Source: Wyeomyia smithii (lineage: Eukaryota > Arthropoda > Insecta > Diptera > Culicidae). From it: a stretch of 64,000 nucleotides of DNA. Each line of letters begins with the position of its first letter. The first letter of the stretch is position 1. The DNA is taken from assembly GCF_029784165.1 (NCBI RefSeq), contig NC_073696.1, positions 185,668,998 to 185,732,997 on the forward strand. Reading direction: 5' to 3'. A model generated the notes under the pieces. The model ran no database searches. It saw nothing but the letters and a program-made list of their open reading frames with translations, and was not told the origin of the DNA. A program made the position numbers and the translations under genes. Shown piece by piece: positions 22,784 through 34,018 of the stretch.

Positions 22784-24428
22784 TCTGCCCCACCTCCGAT
22801 GATAGAGCTTCCGTGAAGCGTCGAGATCTACCGGTAAGTACCGAGGGTTGGCTACTTTTACATACATATATGAGACAATTTCGAATTTACATGGATTAAC
22901 ACTATCTCTCGTCACAATTCTTCCTAATAAAATTTTCATATCGGCTGCGTGCTGGTGCTGCGTATCGGTGCCCGCTGCTTGGTTGACGTATTTGGACCTG
23001 TGGGGGGGGGGCGTCCGGCGGTGGAGGTATTCGTCGCCTGGTGATATCGTCATCTGTGTAGTCGGTTGAATACCCGGAGCGCCGTGCGCGCCGTCATAGT
23101 GGAGGCTCGCCCGGTCCGCCGCGTTCGAGTTTGTGTTTGTGTGAATTCCTTCTTTGGCAGGGTTCCGCCCTGCGTTTGCCGCATTTGTTTTCCTACTTGC
23201 GCACTCTCCATACTGCGCATGCAGCTGGGTGCCTGGTTGATGCTATTTTACGTTGGGTTGCCCCTGCTATATTATTACGGGGTTCAATAACTCTGGGTAA
23301 TCCTTACTTGGCGTAAATTCAAAGCTTAGCCGGTCAATTCTTTGGAACAGTAGGGGGTCAGCTGATTTCGTTGGCTTGACCTACTTTTGTCTCGGGGTGC
23401 TGTACCTTGCATTGTTTTGCTTGCAATGTTTCCACTTGTTCTGTCGGTTTGTTTGATGTGAATGATGTGAATGCAAACCTGAATTTTGCAATTCAATTGG
23501 GTTCGGCCAGGATATTGTCCCCTTGATTTCCGTTGATGGTTTTTCCTCATAGAGTGTGATAAATCATTGGCTCTGTAGCAAAACAAAACTGCTTTTTACA
23601 CTAACACTTTACACTCGCGACAATAACCCTTTATGTCGACGTTTTTTTATTATTATTTTTTTTTTGATTTCCGCTTTTTCTTATTTTTTCCCCTCTCTCA
23701 CTAGCAGCACTACTTTCCAAGCTTCTGAAGCCTTGAGAAATTGTTAATTACTTTTCACTTTTATTTCCCAATTCTTTTTTAAATAACACTGTTTTTCCTC
23801 CGCGAGCACTACGCCACGATAGAAGCAATCATAAATGTATCCGTCGCCTGCCAGGATTACACAAAATAACACACTTTTGCCTAAAAAAAAATTTCTTCTG
23901 CTGCTTAACACTACTTGTGTTCTACTGCCACTAATGGTTTCTTTTATATGGGGTTGCGTTTTGTTTTCTAAGATAAGTTACTTTACTGAATGGTAATCCA
24001 ACTGCAGCAGCTGATGTGGAAGCACTTGCGTGACAAAATATAAGCGTTTGCCTGAAACCAACTTTTCTATATTTCACTACACTCGCAACAATCACCGGCC
24101 GCATTGAGCAAAACCGTAAGCCGTTTTTTTTTTTTTGCACAAACTGATAAGACAGCAACGGACCTTCCAAGTGCTGCCTATTTTCTTTATAATCAAAACA
24201 CTAAATTCTTTGTTGACTCGTTTACCGACTGATATTTCCGTGTTTCGTTATTGTTTCTTTGCCACTTCAGCAAGCTGCTGTCGATAAAAGACTGTATTTC
24301 CACCAATGAAAGATATTCTAAGCCACTTGAAGCATAACTAAATCACACCCGATCCCGTGTTGACATATTCTGCGACGAAATTACTGTTACTTGCTGGGTT
24401 CCTTTTCCCGAACCAGCTGTCACCAATA
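22784..24428 (-). other. Interior of the LTR element, non-coding
   Basis: No gag, protease or reverse transcriptase motif is found in any frame. The polypurine tract is at 22784-22797 and the candidate primer-binding site at about 24409-24426, both on the minus strand. T-rich runs occur at 23640-23665 and 24124-24136. The open frames here are short and unrelated to any family I recognise. Confidence 0.6.
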
Positions 24429-25468
24429 TGTAGGGTAACCCCCGGGTTACCCTACCAGGAATTGTGATATTTTGTGTGAAGGAATCTACACCGAACCACG
24501 AATTCCTGTACTCACGGTCACACGACCGTGCGGAATCTCTTGTACTTAACGATTAATTTGAGTCTTACATGAGAACTTACAGCTACCCCTAGAGTGTATT
24601 TCGCGAGAGACAATTTCCCCTCGCGAAATCACCACCTATCCTTATTACCATAATGGCCTTTTCTCGGCCTGTCTCTATTTTGGATCACTTAATTTCAATT
24701 CTACTGCGAGCGGGGCGCCGTCAAACCGATGTCATGGCAACAGTTTCCTGAAGCCGCCGCCGATGATGATGGCGCTTCTGTTGGAAATATGGTCATAAGC
24801 TCCGTTCATTGTGCCGCATGTGTTACTGTATGGATTTTTTGCGTGCTTCTAACTACATCGAATGTAGGGCTATTCGGAACGTGTTGAAACATGTTTGAAC
24901 GTGACCATTTATATCCTGCGCAAAATCTATAAAACGTTCAAAACAAAACAATCGTTTTTCGCTTCCTGCATTTCTTCACCCCACTTGCAGCAACAGTTGA
25001 TCTCGCACGGACGGTGCTTAATCGGCTGTTTCGCAAGCACTGACAGCCTTTTGACGTATAATCGAGCCAGAGAGCCAGAGAAAAACGGCTTCAAGCGAAA
25101 TGTATGGGGATGACGTTCGTGACAGGGATGTGGGCGCCGTGCGCTCGTCACTCTACCTTGTTTACAAACATTTTCGGTAACTCACTTCTCGCGCGTCGAT
25201 GAGTTACCGATCCATCAAGTAACCAACCTCGGACTTTGGTTTGTTTTAATATAATTTGCTTAAGGGTGTCGGTTTTCGTCACCCAAGCCAAGCGGAAGAC
25301 TTGGCTTCAACAGTAAGCAAGCTCTGACCTACTTTCGCGCACAGCTGAAGGCTGTGCCAACGTTGAAAAGAATGCGGTAGGAAACCGGCCTCTTTTCGGG
25401 GTTCTAACTATGTCATCTAATGTGACGGAGCCCTGTAGGCATCTACGGGACGCGTGGGGGCCGTTACA
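24429..25468 (-). repeat. LTR (5' LTR in element orientation) with a nested insertion
   Basis: Matches 22163-22783 except for 24721-25131, which is absent from the other LTR. The two halves resume exactly at the duplicated GGGCGCCG. Confidence 0.85.
24721..25131. mobile_element. 411-bp insertion in the LTR with 8-bp target duplication
   Basis: GGGCGCCG precedes (24713-24720) and follows (25132-25139) the insert, while the other LTR has it once. An 8-bp duplication fits hAT-type transposition. The ends TCAAACCGATGTCATGG and GTTCGTGACAGGGATGT show only weak inverted similarity, so the class is not settled. The short frame at 24895-25113 has no known motif. Confidence 0.65.
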
Positions 25469-27245
25469 CCCAAATGCCATTTTGATATGCAAGATGGCGA
25501 CTTCCGGTTTCCAAAAAACAGCGGCAAATGAACAAATACCCTTTAAATCGACCTATCAACCTCATACAATCTTTTAAATTGTAAGAAGGCGACTTCCGGT
25601 GTCTGGAATACAGCCGAAAATGACCAAATAACACCCAATATGAGTGTTTCTTCAACCAGATTGACGCTCAGAGACCAAAAATTGTCTCCTAATGCCATTT
25701 TGAAATCCAAGATGGCGACTTACGGTTTCTGAAAAACAGCGACAAATGACCAAATACCACCCAATATGGGTATTTCCGCGATTGTTATGACGCACTGATG
25801 CCACGAATCGACCTCAAACAACATTTTGAATTGTAAAATGGCGACTTCCAGTGTCTGGAAAACAGCCGAAAATGACCAAATACCACCCAATATAAGTGTT
25901 TCTTTAATCAGATTGACGCTCAGAGGCCAGAAATTGTTTACAAATGCCATTTTGAAATCCAAGATGGCGACTTACGGTTTCTGAAAACCAGCGGCAAATG
26001 ACCAAATACCACCAAATATGGGTATTTTCGAGATTGTTATGACGCACTGAAGCCACAAATCGACCTCAGACAACATTTTGAATTGTGAGATGGCGACTTC
26101 CGGTGTCTGGAAAACAGCCAAAATTGACCAAATACCACCCAATAAGAGTGTTTCTTCAACCATATTGACGGTCAGAGGCCAGAAATTGTTTCAAAATGCC
26201 ATTTTGAAATCCAAGATGGCGACTTCCGGTTTCTGAAAAACAGCGGAAAATTACCAAATACCACCCAATATGGGTATTTATTATTATTTATTATTATTAT
26301 TTATTTAACACTCAACATCTGACAATCATAGTCTTAATGAATAATTAATTTCCGGAATTGCTATGATGCACTGAAGCCACAAGTCGACCTCAGACAACAT
26401 TTTGAATTGTAAGATGGCGATTTCCGGTGTCTGGAAAACAGCCTAAAGTGACCAAATACCACCCAATATGAGTATCTCTGGAACGAGAATGGAGCTGAAA
26501 ATTGACCTCAGATACCATTATGAATTGTAAGATGGCAACTTCCGGTTTCTAAAAAACAGCCAAAAATGGCCTATTTCCATACAATATGAGTATCTTCGAA
26601 ACCAGATCGATACACAGGAGCTAGAATCGACCACAGACACCATTTTGAATACGAAGATGGTGACATCCGGTTACTGGAAAACAGCCGAAAATGACCAAAT
26701 AACACCCAATATGGGTGTTTCTTAAACCAGAATGACGCTCAGGGGCCAGAAATTGTCTCCAAATGCCATTTTTAAATCCAAGATGGCGACTTACGGTTCC
26801 TGAAAAATAGCCCAAAGTGACCAAATACCACCCAATATGAGTATCACCGAATCCATAATGATGCAAGGAGCTATAAATTGACCTTAGACAACTGTTTGAA
26901 TTGAAAAATGGCAACTTCTGGGAAACAGCCGAAAATAATCAAATACTACTACATATGGATATGTCCGTAATCGCAATGATATAGAGAAGCCAAGCATTGA
27001 CCCTGAACAAAATATTGAATTAGAAGATGACCAATTTCAGTTTCTGGAAAACAACGAAAATAACTGAAATGCACCCAATATATATCCGAAAAAGAGGTCA
27101 TGTACAAAAGCCAAAAGTCGAGGATGTTGTCATTCCGATAAAACCAATCATTTTTAAACGATATAATCCAATCACAAGGAATCAATGAATTGGAAATGTT
27201 TAAAATTATTAAATTAAACACTAAAATAGGCGGGACGGAGTTTGC
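25469..27245. repeat. 126-bp satellite in alternating A/B monomers, right segment
   Basis: The GATGGCGACTT core recurs at 25711, 25837, 25963, 26089 and 26215, exactly 126 bp apart. One monomer type is preceded by TGAAATCCAA and followed by TTTCTGAAAAACAGCGG; the other is preceded by TTGAATTGTAA and followed by GTGTCTGGAAAACAGCC. They alternate, giving a 252-bp higher-order unit. The array decays after about 26500. A 70-bp T/A-rich insertion lies near 26278-26350. The end carries TTTGCCGGGTCAGCTAGT (27240-27257). Confidence 0.85.
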
Positions 27246-27257
27246 CGGGTCAGCTAG

Positions 27258-28016
27258 TTTGCAAATAATATTCAGAGTTTATTATTGTACAACTAGCACA
27301 AAAAATAACAAACTGTACTTCATATTGAACACACTTAAAAATGAATTTCAAGCTTGGTAATTTATATTACCAATTATCAAGGTTTAACCAAAGATGAAGA
27401 ATAACTAGATACACATACCTTTTAGACCTTCTCATATACCTTACGAACGTCAAGTAATATGGCGCCCCCGAACGACTCCCAGAAACATTAGTGGTGAAGG
27501 TGGTGGTATTTTGCACGAACTGTCAAATACGAGCTTGACAATAACAATTACGGGAATTTCTTGTCAAACCGATAGCGCACAAACACAGTTGATGTTTCTT
27601 AAACGCGTTGAGGGCGCTTCGACCTTGTTGACAGTCACATTCATGGAGCTGTGTGTCTTGTTATTGCTCGTCTTAGGTTTAACCTTAACCTACTGAGGAT
27701 TCAGAAAAGAAAGAATGAAAACCATGATTCAGCAAGACTACCGATATTGAGGATGTTTCAGGTCGAAATTTCAGTTAGGTTGAACCGAGATTTACGACAA
27801 AACTGGACAGCTATCATTTTTTTTCAACCGAGCACTAAATAATAATTTTTGGCACTAAATTTTAAGTGTGAAGACCGAACAGATCCAATCATATTTAACC
27901 AAATTTTTAGACATAGTTGTTGAGCTTTAATCAAATTTTAGATGTCTGGTGATGACAAAATCTCAGTCAAGCTGAAATTTATGCTTTTATGAACACGTTT
28001 AATGGATTAAAATAAA
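27258..28016. other. Unassigned sequence
   Basis: No supported feature. A denser GC stretch at 27460-27660 holds two short open frames (27511-27696 and 27651-27842) with no recognisable motif. Confidence 0.35.
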
Positions 28017-28124
28017 TAGGGTATCGAACGTCTTCGTCAGTGGTTTTCTTCGGCAGGTTTTTGCATAAGATTGCTGCAAAAAACCTGCCAAAGAAAACCA
28101 CTGACGAAGACGTTCAATACCCTA
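28017..28124. mobile_element. Short foldback element, copy C (most complete)
   Basis: The 108-bp near-palindrome TAGGGTATCGAACGTCTTCG ... CGAAGACGTTCAATACCCTA has arms of about 45 bp around the loop TGCATAAGATTGCTGCA. It is the best preserved of four family members in this window. TA at both borders fits a TA target site. Confidence 0.85.
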
Positions 28125-28629
28125 TTACATTAAACAAATAGAGAGAATTTTTATAAAATGGGCAATTCAAAACTCTGTCAATAAGGTTATCTGAAGTAAA
28201 AATTTAAATTTCATTGTGATAGAAAAAAATTAAGAAATAGTACAAGTTATTTGATAAAAAGCTGCAAAAATCAGTGGAGACTTTAGTAATTCAATTCAAT
28301 TATGTGGCTTTTGAGCACATATTAATTTGCACTCAGAGCTGGTAAGCTACTTTTCTATAATCAAGGTTTTATAATTAATGTTTGATATTCATTTGAATAT
28401 CAGATCAGCCTAACAGTTGAAAGGCAACGAATAGTTTTAATTAGTCATATAAATTGAACTTTGAGATGAGACTACAAAAAAAATGAAAAAGCGCGAATGG
28501 TAAATTGATATTTAAAACAAAATTCCTAACCGATATTGGTTAAGGCGAAAGATGCTTTGAAACATTGTTGTCGCTTCGGTATTAACTGTGGATGTGCACA
28601 ATGCGACGGCCAAAATGGGACAAATGCTG

Positions 28630-28637
28630 TATATAAA
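28630..28637 (+). promoter_or_regulatory. Candidate TATA box upstream of the DM4/12 gene
   Basis: TATATAAA lies 263 bp before the ATG at 28900 in otherwise mixed sequence. A transcription start about 30 bp downstream would give a leader of roughly 235 bases. No clear initiator was found, so this is a guess from position and sequence. Confidence 0.25.
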
Positions 28638-28899
28638 AAAACGATCTTGCACCGTCTAGCCGAAAAAATACTGCACGACACACGAAAACATCCCATAGTA
28701 AACAAACCATCATCGAATGAAAGCGAAATGGTGTCACTAAAAGGTAGAAAGTTTTCATTAGAAGCTCCGTTAGATCACGCGTACAATATCGTTCACACTT
28801 TTGAACTAATGAAAACCAGTCGCAATTCGACAACCCACATGTTTCAGTATGTCCATCAACCGTCGTCAGAGAGTTTCCTTCAGAAGTAAAGCCAGTATT

Positions 28900-29664
28900 A
28901 TGAGTTTGTTCTTATGGAATGCGATTGTCGTGACGTGTTTTAGCTTACATATTTTCGCAAGCTGTTACGCCTATAACGAGAGCAACTTCCGTGGCGCCGA
29001 TCATGGCCGATCGTTACTGTTTCCGTCCTCAAGTACTATCCAGTTGTCGATCTGCACAAGCTCAGGAGGGCCGCTCTTCACACCGAAGAAAGTATATCCG
29101 TACAGAAGATTGGGTGTCAATCTAGGATTCCAGGTGAACTATGCGTTGCCTTATCGGTTGAAAGACTTTTACAGCTATCCTACTTGGGCTCGGGCTATGG
29201 TCGATATTGTTAAAGGACGCGTTTTACCGACTGAGGTTGTTACTGCCAGGGCTGCTCGAAAACGACGATCCAACCGACACCTAAGTGCAGGAGATATTTA
29301 TCAGGCGCTAACCGAAGCATTGCAAATTTCTGGTTACGATGAAGACTGCTTGGTGAAAAGTGTCTGTGAATTGGCTCATAGTCCTTTTCACAATACTGAA
29401 GACGATTTGTATGCAGAAATATTGCAGTTTGTTTTAAGGTAAGACTGTGTAAGTTGTGCGGTAAACAAAACAAAAATAATGTGATTCTTTCTATTGTCTA
29501 GCCCTTCGGAACATAAATCGTTTGAGCCACACGAACGCGTTATGAGGGTTAAATATGAAACTGCAGAACGACTGGGAAGAGCGGGAGCTGATTGCCATTT
29601 TCTGTATCCAAAGTGTAGGAATTCGTTTCTTAACGATATAAGTAATTACGTTGAAGAAGGTTAA
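28900..29664 (+). CDS. DM4/12-family secreted protein (two exons)
   Basis: Exon 1 is 28900-29438, the intron 29439-29501 (AAG|GTAAGA ... GTCTAG|CCC), exon 2 29502-29664, giving 233 residues. The ATG at 28900 was preferred to an in-frame ATG at 28849 because it starts a clean signal peptide (residues 1 to about 24, hydrophobic core WNAIVV, end ASCYA). A basic site RKRR at 120-123 suggests proprotein-convertase cleavage. The C-terminal part holds the four cysteines of the DM4/12 family: C150 and C156 in CLVKSVC, and C211 and C218 in DCHFLYPKC, with FVLSPS between the pairs formed across the intron. DM4/12 is an insect family with no established function; members are usually found in local clusters, but none is seen beside it here. 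The frame is intact. Confidence 0.88.
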
Positions 29665-30908
29665 TTTAACATAATGCATTAATGACGAATGGCACATGGT
29701 TAATGTGAAAAGATGACATCCTAACTTAGTTGATACGTAGAGTTTTGTGAGTTTCCGTGTTATTTAAAGCCCCAATTCAACTATATGTACCTCCCGACTG
29801 CATCCAGTTTGTCTGTAGATACAATTCTGATTTGACGCTGGTAGAGACAGTTGAATGCTTGCTTACGCCTGCTTTACGCCTTCGGGCGGTTTTCACCTGT
29901 CAATTCGGGTGGGTAATTTTTGGCGCCGACTGACTATTTCCACAAATCATCATTGGAAAAAAACTACGTTTTACTAAAAGTTTGTAATCTGTATGGTTCG
30001 TTACGGTTTTCTTATTGGACAATCTAACCTTTCTTTGAGATGAATCGCTTCTGCTATACGGATGGAATATTTTCACACGGTTTCCTTGCGAGAGGTTTTT
30101 CACGCGGTATTTTGAATGAACGCGTATTTTTCTACGCAGATTTTCGAATTAATTATGTTGCTCACGCAGAATTCTGAATTACCGCGGTTTCTTAGTGCGG
30201 ATTCCGTTTTCAGGATTCCTTATCGAGGACGCTCACGATTCCAATGTGAGGAATCCTAGGGAATCTATGCGAATTGTATGTGTTCGTCCGGGTTCAGTTC
30301 AGTAACAATTATGAGTTCCGTTGCCTAACGTTATGAATTTTGTCGTTATCATACATAAAGGCGTGCTGGCAGCGTCGGAATTGATTCGTTTTTGCAGTTT
30401 GCATTCATTTTGTTCATTTTAAGCAAAAATTTGGTAATGTAAAGTGACGCTACAATTTATATAACTTACACAAGTTGAAAACAAGAGGGTTTTTTATTTC
30501 TGCAACAATTTTTTAGTTGCGTTGCAATGTTTCAAACCCTCGATGTGAGACCACGCACCTCTCATACAAATTATACAATGAGAAAAATCATGAATATATG
30601 CCACAGCATGTGGTTTGGAAAGAACGACACCATGGAAAACCATGCAGGATAATATCCGATTCACTAATTTCAAATAAAACCGTGACTCTTTGCAGCAGCT
30701 TTAATCAATATTTAATTATCAAATATTTTCATGATTTCTTTCTATTGCAGATTAAAAGATATTAAGCCCAATGATTTAAAATGTTATCGTCAGGAATTAT
30801 CTAGCATTATCTTAGCAGCAATGAAACGATATTATAGCTAGTTTTAAGTCGGTACAGGAACCTTTTTCACCATCTTAGAACTTATGGGGTATCGTACAGT
30901 ACATTAAG
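29665..30908. other. Intergenic sequence downstream of the DM4/12 gene
   Basis: Nothing is firmly assigned. Open segments with acceptor-like tracts (TTTTTTAG before 30513, TTCTATTGCAG before 30751) could be exon remains. They are described under findings, not called as a gene. Confidence 0.35.
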
Positions 30909-31187
30909 CGGCATCCATAAATTACGTAACGCACATAGGGGGGAGGGGGGTATCCTAGAGCGTTACGATTTGTTACACAGGGGAGGGGGGGAGGCGAGTT
31001 CAGCGTTACCTAACAAAAATTCTCTGGAGAGACTCTCCAAAAACGAGCATTTTTATCGAGCAAATCCTTCTACAGCGCTACGTAATTTTCATGGAGGGGT
31101 GGGTGTTGGCGTTACGTTTCGTTGCGTATGGGGGGGTGGGGGTCCAAAAATTGGCTTTTTTGCGTTACGTAATTTATGGATGTCGCC
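30909..31187. mobile_element. MITE with GGCATCC...TTACGTAA inverted ends, copy 2
   Basis: The left end GCGGCATCCATAAATTACGT and the right end ACGTAATTTATGGATGTCGC are inverted and shared with 10611-10888. The G-rich interior (GGGGGGAGGGGGG) and repeated GCGTTACGTAA words are the same. Confidence 0.85.
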
Positions 31188-33805
31188 TTACGCATATTGG
31201 AAAAAGGAGGTATTTGAGAAAAGTCAAATGTTTTGCGACTCTACCTCCTAGAGTTGTATGAGATTTAGTAACGTCACGTGGATAATTATTAAAAATAAAA
31301 AAAAACTATTTGCAAAATTGTAACTAAAAAAAATATTTGCAAAATGTTATGCTTATTATATGTCAATAAAAAATATTCACAGCTTTTCCCAGGAAAGGTT
31401 TTGTTTTATCATTTTTTTAGAGACAACAGCAGATCCCCAAGTTTCGTCAATTTTAAAGACATTTGGTGTCAAAAAAGGTTCGGAAAACGGAAAATTCATG
31501 CCTTTCATCGATCAAAAAACTCTACTCCACTCGGTCCATGGTTGCAGTTCGCCAGGTTTTCAGTCTGCGTAGACTCCTTGTCCGCTCTGCACCTCTCCGT
31601 CTCGTTGTTGACGGATTGGTTTCAAGCAGGCCTCAACATCGTCAAATGAAGCACCAAAAGGAGAACACGCAACCCCTTCGTCTCATTCGCTGCTACTGAA
31701 ACTTCGCAAACTCAGTTCGGCTGGTGTTAGCCAAAGAGAAGATGAACACTCTTCATATTCCACACAACTGTTGCATGTGTAATCTTTTGCGTTCTGCTTT
31801 GCCTTTCGTCTTTCGGATGAAGTTAAAACAACTTTAACTAACGAAAATATTGCTCCAAATGAATTTCTACAATCGTCGTCGTCGTCGTAGTCTTCATTAT
31901 CGAACAGAAGCGACTATAGTCAGCTTCAATGAAATCGTCACTTGGATGGATCAGGATAAATTACTTCGGACAAACAGGGCGTTGATCAGAGGGGATTCAC
32001 TGCTGTCAAATTCCATATATGTGTGCGTTATCGCAGATCAACTCTGGTCCATGACGTTTGTTGGTCCATGACGTTTGTAACTATGAACAATAACGGGGGA
32101 AAAATATCACTACACAACACATTCATGAAAGTTTTCCGCGATTTCTCGCGTTTTGATAAAAAAACGTTCCAATTATATAATATTTCACATCGATCAATTT
32201 CATGACTAAAAAGAACAAAAACCAAAACAAACGCCATGTTGCCAAATATGTTGGTTACACGATGTTTGACAGATAGATCCCCACTGGCGTTGATGCTGCT
32301 GCTGCGTCTTAGGCCGTGGACCGTGGCTTGCGTTGAAAAGACGGTTCGCTTTGCCGTGGGTTGCCTAAGTAGAGCTGTACATTAACCAGCGATGGGGCGA
32401 GTCGCCTTCACAGCGCAGACCGCGCCAGCATGTCCATGGCCTTAGACATAAAGGAGCAGCAATAAGGGCTAGGAAAATTAAACTTTAAAGCTGATTTATG
32501 CGATTTGTTACATATTACATATTGAACATTTGAATGTAAACGGGGCGGGACGTAATGTAAATAACACGTGTAATGAGACATGTAATGTGTAACGTGTAAC
32601 ATATAATGTATAATGTGTAACATGTAATGTGTAACATACATCGGTAACGAAATCTCTCAACTAATCTAGTTGATCGAGACCGCTATTAGCCCTAAGGCTT
32701 AGCGTGCGATATTGTTGTTTGTAATGTGTAACATGTAGCGTGTAACATGTTCCACGCAACGATTTGCCAAGCCAAATTTGCAACCAAATACATCAATCAC
32801 AGCACCCAAAATGCTTGTCCTTACCTCACAAGTCAAAGCGAAGAAAATACCTTGCTTCGGTTCATCGTCACCATTAGACCTGTGTGCCGACCATATCATC
32901 GGCGGCGGCGGCGTAGAAAACATTTTACCTCGGCGGCGGCCAGCGCGCGGCGTGACGCCGTTGGCTTTTATCGGCGGCGGCGGCGGCGGCGGCGTGTATC
33001 GGCGTGACACTAATTACCACTTATAATTGCGCATAATGTGTGCTTTGAACTCTCATTTTCGGTTATTTGTTGATTCAACGTTAATAAAAAAAATTATTGC
33101 GTCAGGGTTGACACGATGTCAAAACTAGAAATAAAAATGGAAAGAAATCAAGTAAACAAACAATTGAGCAACCAGAAAATAATAAACCAAGTAGAGAAAG
33201 TAAAACAAGTGTAAATCCCAAAAAAATTGCATGGAACACTATTTCCAAAGACGTTCTGTTTTGAAAAAAAAAATAGATAGTTTGTCGATGAGTTCGTTTT
33301 GATTAACCGTAAACCGACTTTGGGAAAATTCGATAGATCTTACGTTAGAGGGTCGTTTTCAACTTTCATATATTTTGTTAGGTTACCCATGGAAAAACTG
33401 AAAAAATGGGATACTCTTTTCATTCAAATAGAGTTCTTCGTTTAACTCCACAGATTCTTCATTACCATCTGGAAAATTTTTGTTCGCTCGAAATAGCGTT
33501 GAAAAAAGCAACAAAATCACATGAACTATGTGATGTCATTACTATGAAAATCACCCTTAAATATGATGGGTCGAAGGCGATCCATTCTGACCGAAAAATC
33601 CGCAAATATCACCATGGTAATGGAAAATAGTTGAAAGTGTTTTTTTCGATGCCTTAACGTTCAAGCAACAAAGTAAGGAGAATTCAGCGAAAAACATAGT
33701 CGATTTTCAGTGAAACCTCGCATATTGATCTAAAAAAACTTGGTATTCTAGAGAAAACTAAAATCTTTACCAAAAAATAGATGAAAAACCACTAATCATT
33801 TTTTC
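31188..33805. other. Unassigned sequence with simple repeats
   Basis: No gene is supported. 32510-32745 holds degenerate repeats of the type TGTAATGTGTAACATG. 32895-33004 holds GGC triplet runs, the longest near 32970-32992. 32040-32080 holds a short tandem copy of TCCATGACGTTTGT. The open frames over these tracts are composition artefacts. Confidence 0.5.
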
Positions 33806-34018
33806 TAGGGTGGTTTACCGGTAAAACAAAAACCGGTAAAACCGGTAAAACCGATATATTTTCAATACCAAAATACCGGTATTGGAGAGACGAAAAAACC
33901 GGTATTTTCGGTATTTTTCTTAAAATGGAAAAAAAACTTCCCACAATATTCATAAATCTTTGTTAGGCTAATGAATGCTTCTCACTTAGGTAGTCGTTAC
34001 AAATAACATGATGATGTA

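Larger units (their letters stand above)
22163..25468 (-). mobile_element. Non-autonomous LTR retrotransposon (no gag/pol), minus orientation
   Basis: Two long direct repeats (22163-22783 and 24429-25468) begin TGTAGGGTAACCC and end GGGGGCCGTTACA. CCCA flanks both sides (22159-22162 and 25469-25472), a 4-bp target duplication. The 1.65-kb interior has no gag or pol. On the minus strand a purine tract GGAGGTGGGGCAGA lies directly before the LTR at 22783, and TGGTGACAGCTGGTTCGG, a possible primer-binding site, lies just inside the other LTR. Together these set the minus orientation. By eye about 10 differences separate the LTRs over about 620 aligned bases, so it is fairly young. Confidence 0.85.

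Noticed and set aside
22163..25468. CRISPR-like direct repeats
   Set aside because: The repeats are two LTRs with target duplication in a eukaryotic genome; nothing in the window has short regular repeats with unique spacers.
32699..33026. Pro-rich and Arg-rich open frames over the GGC repeats
   Set aside because: Simple-sequence translations with no start context or homology.
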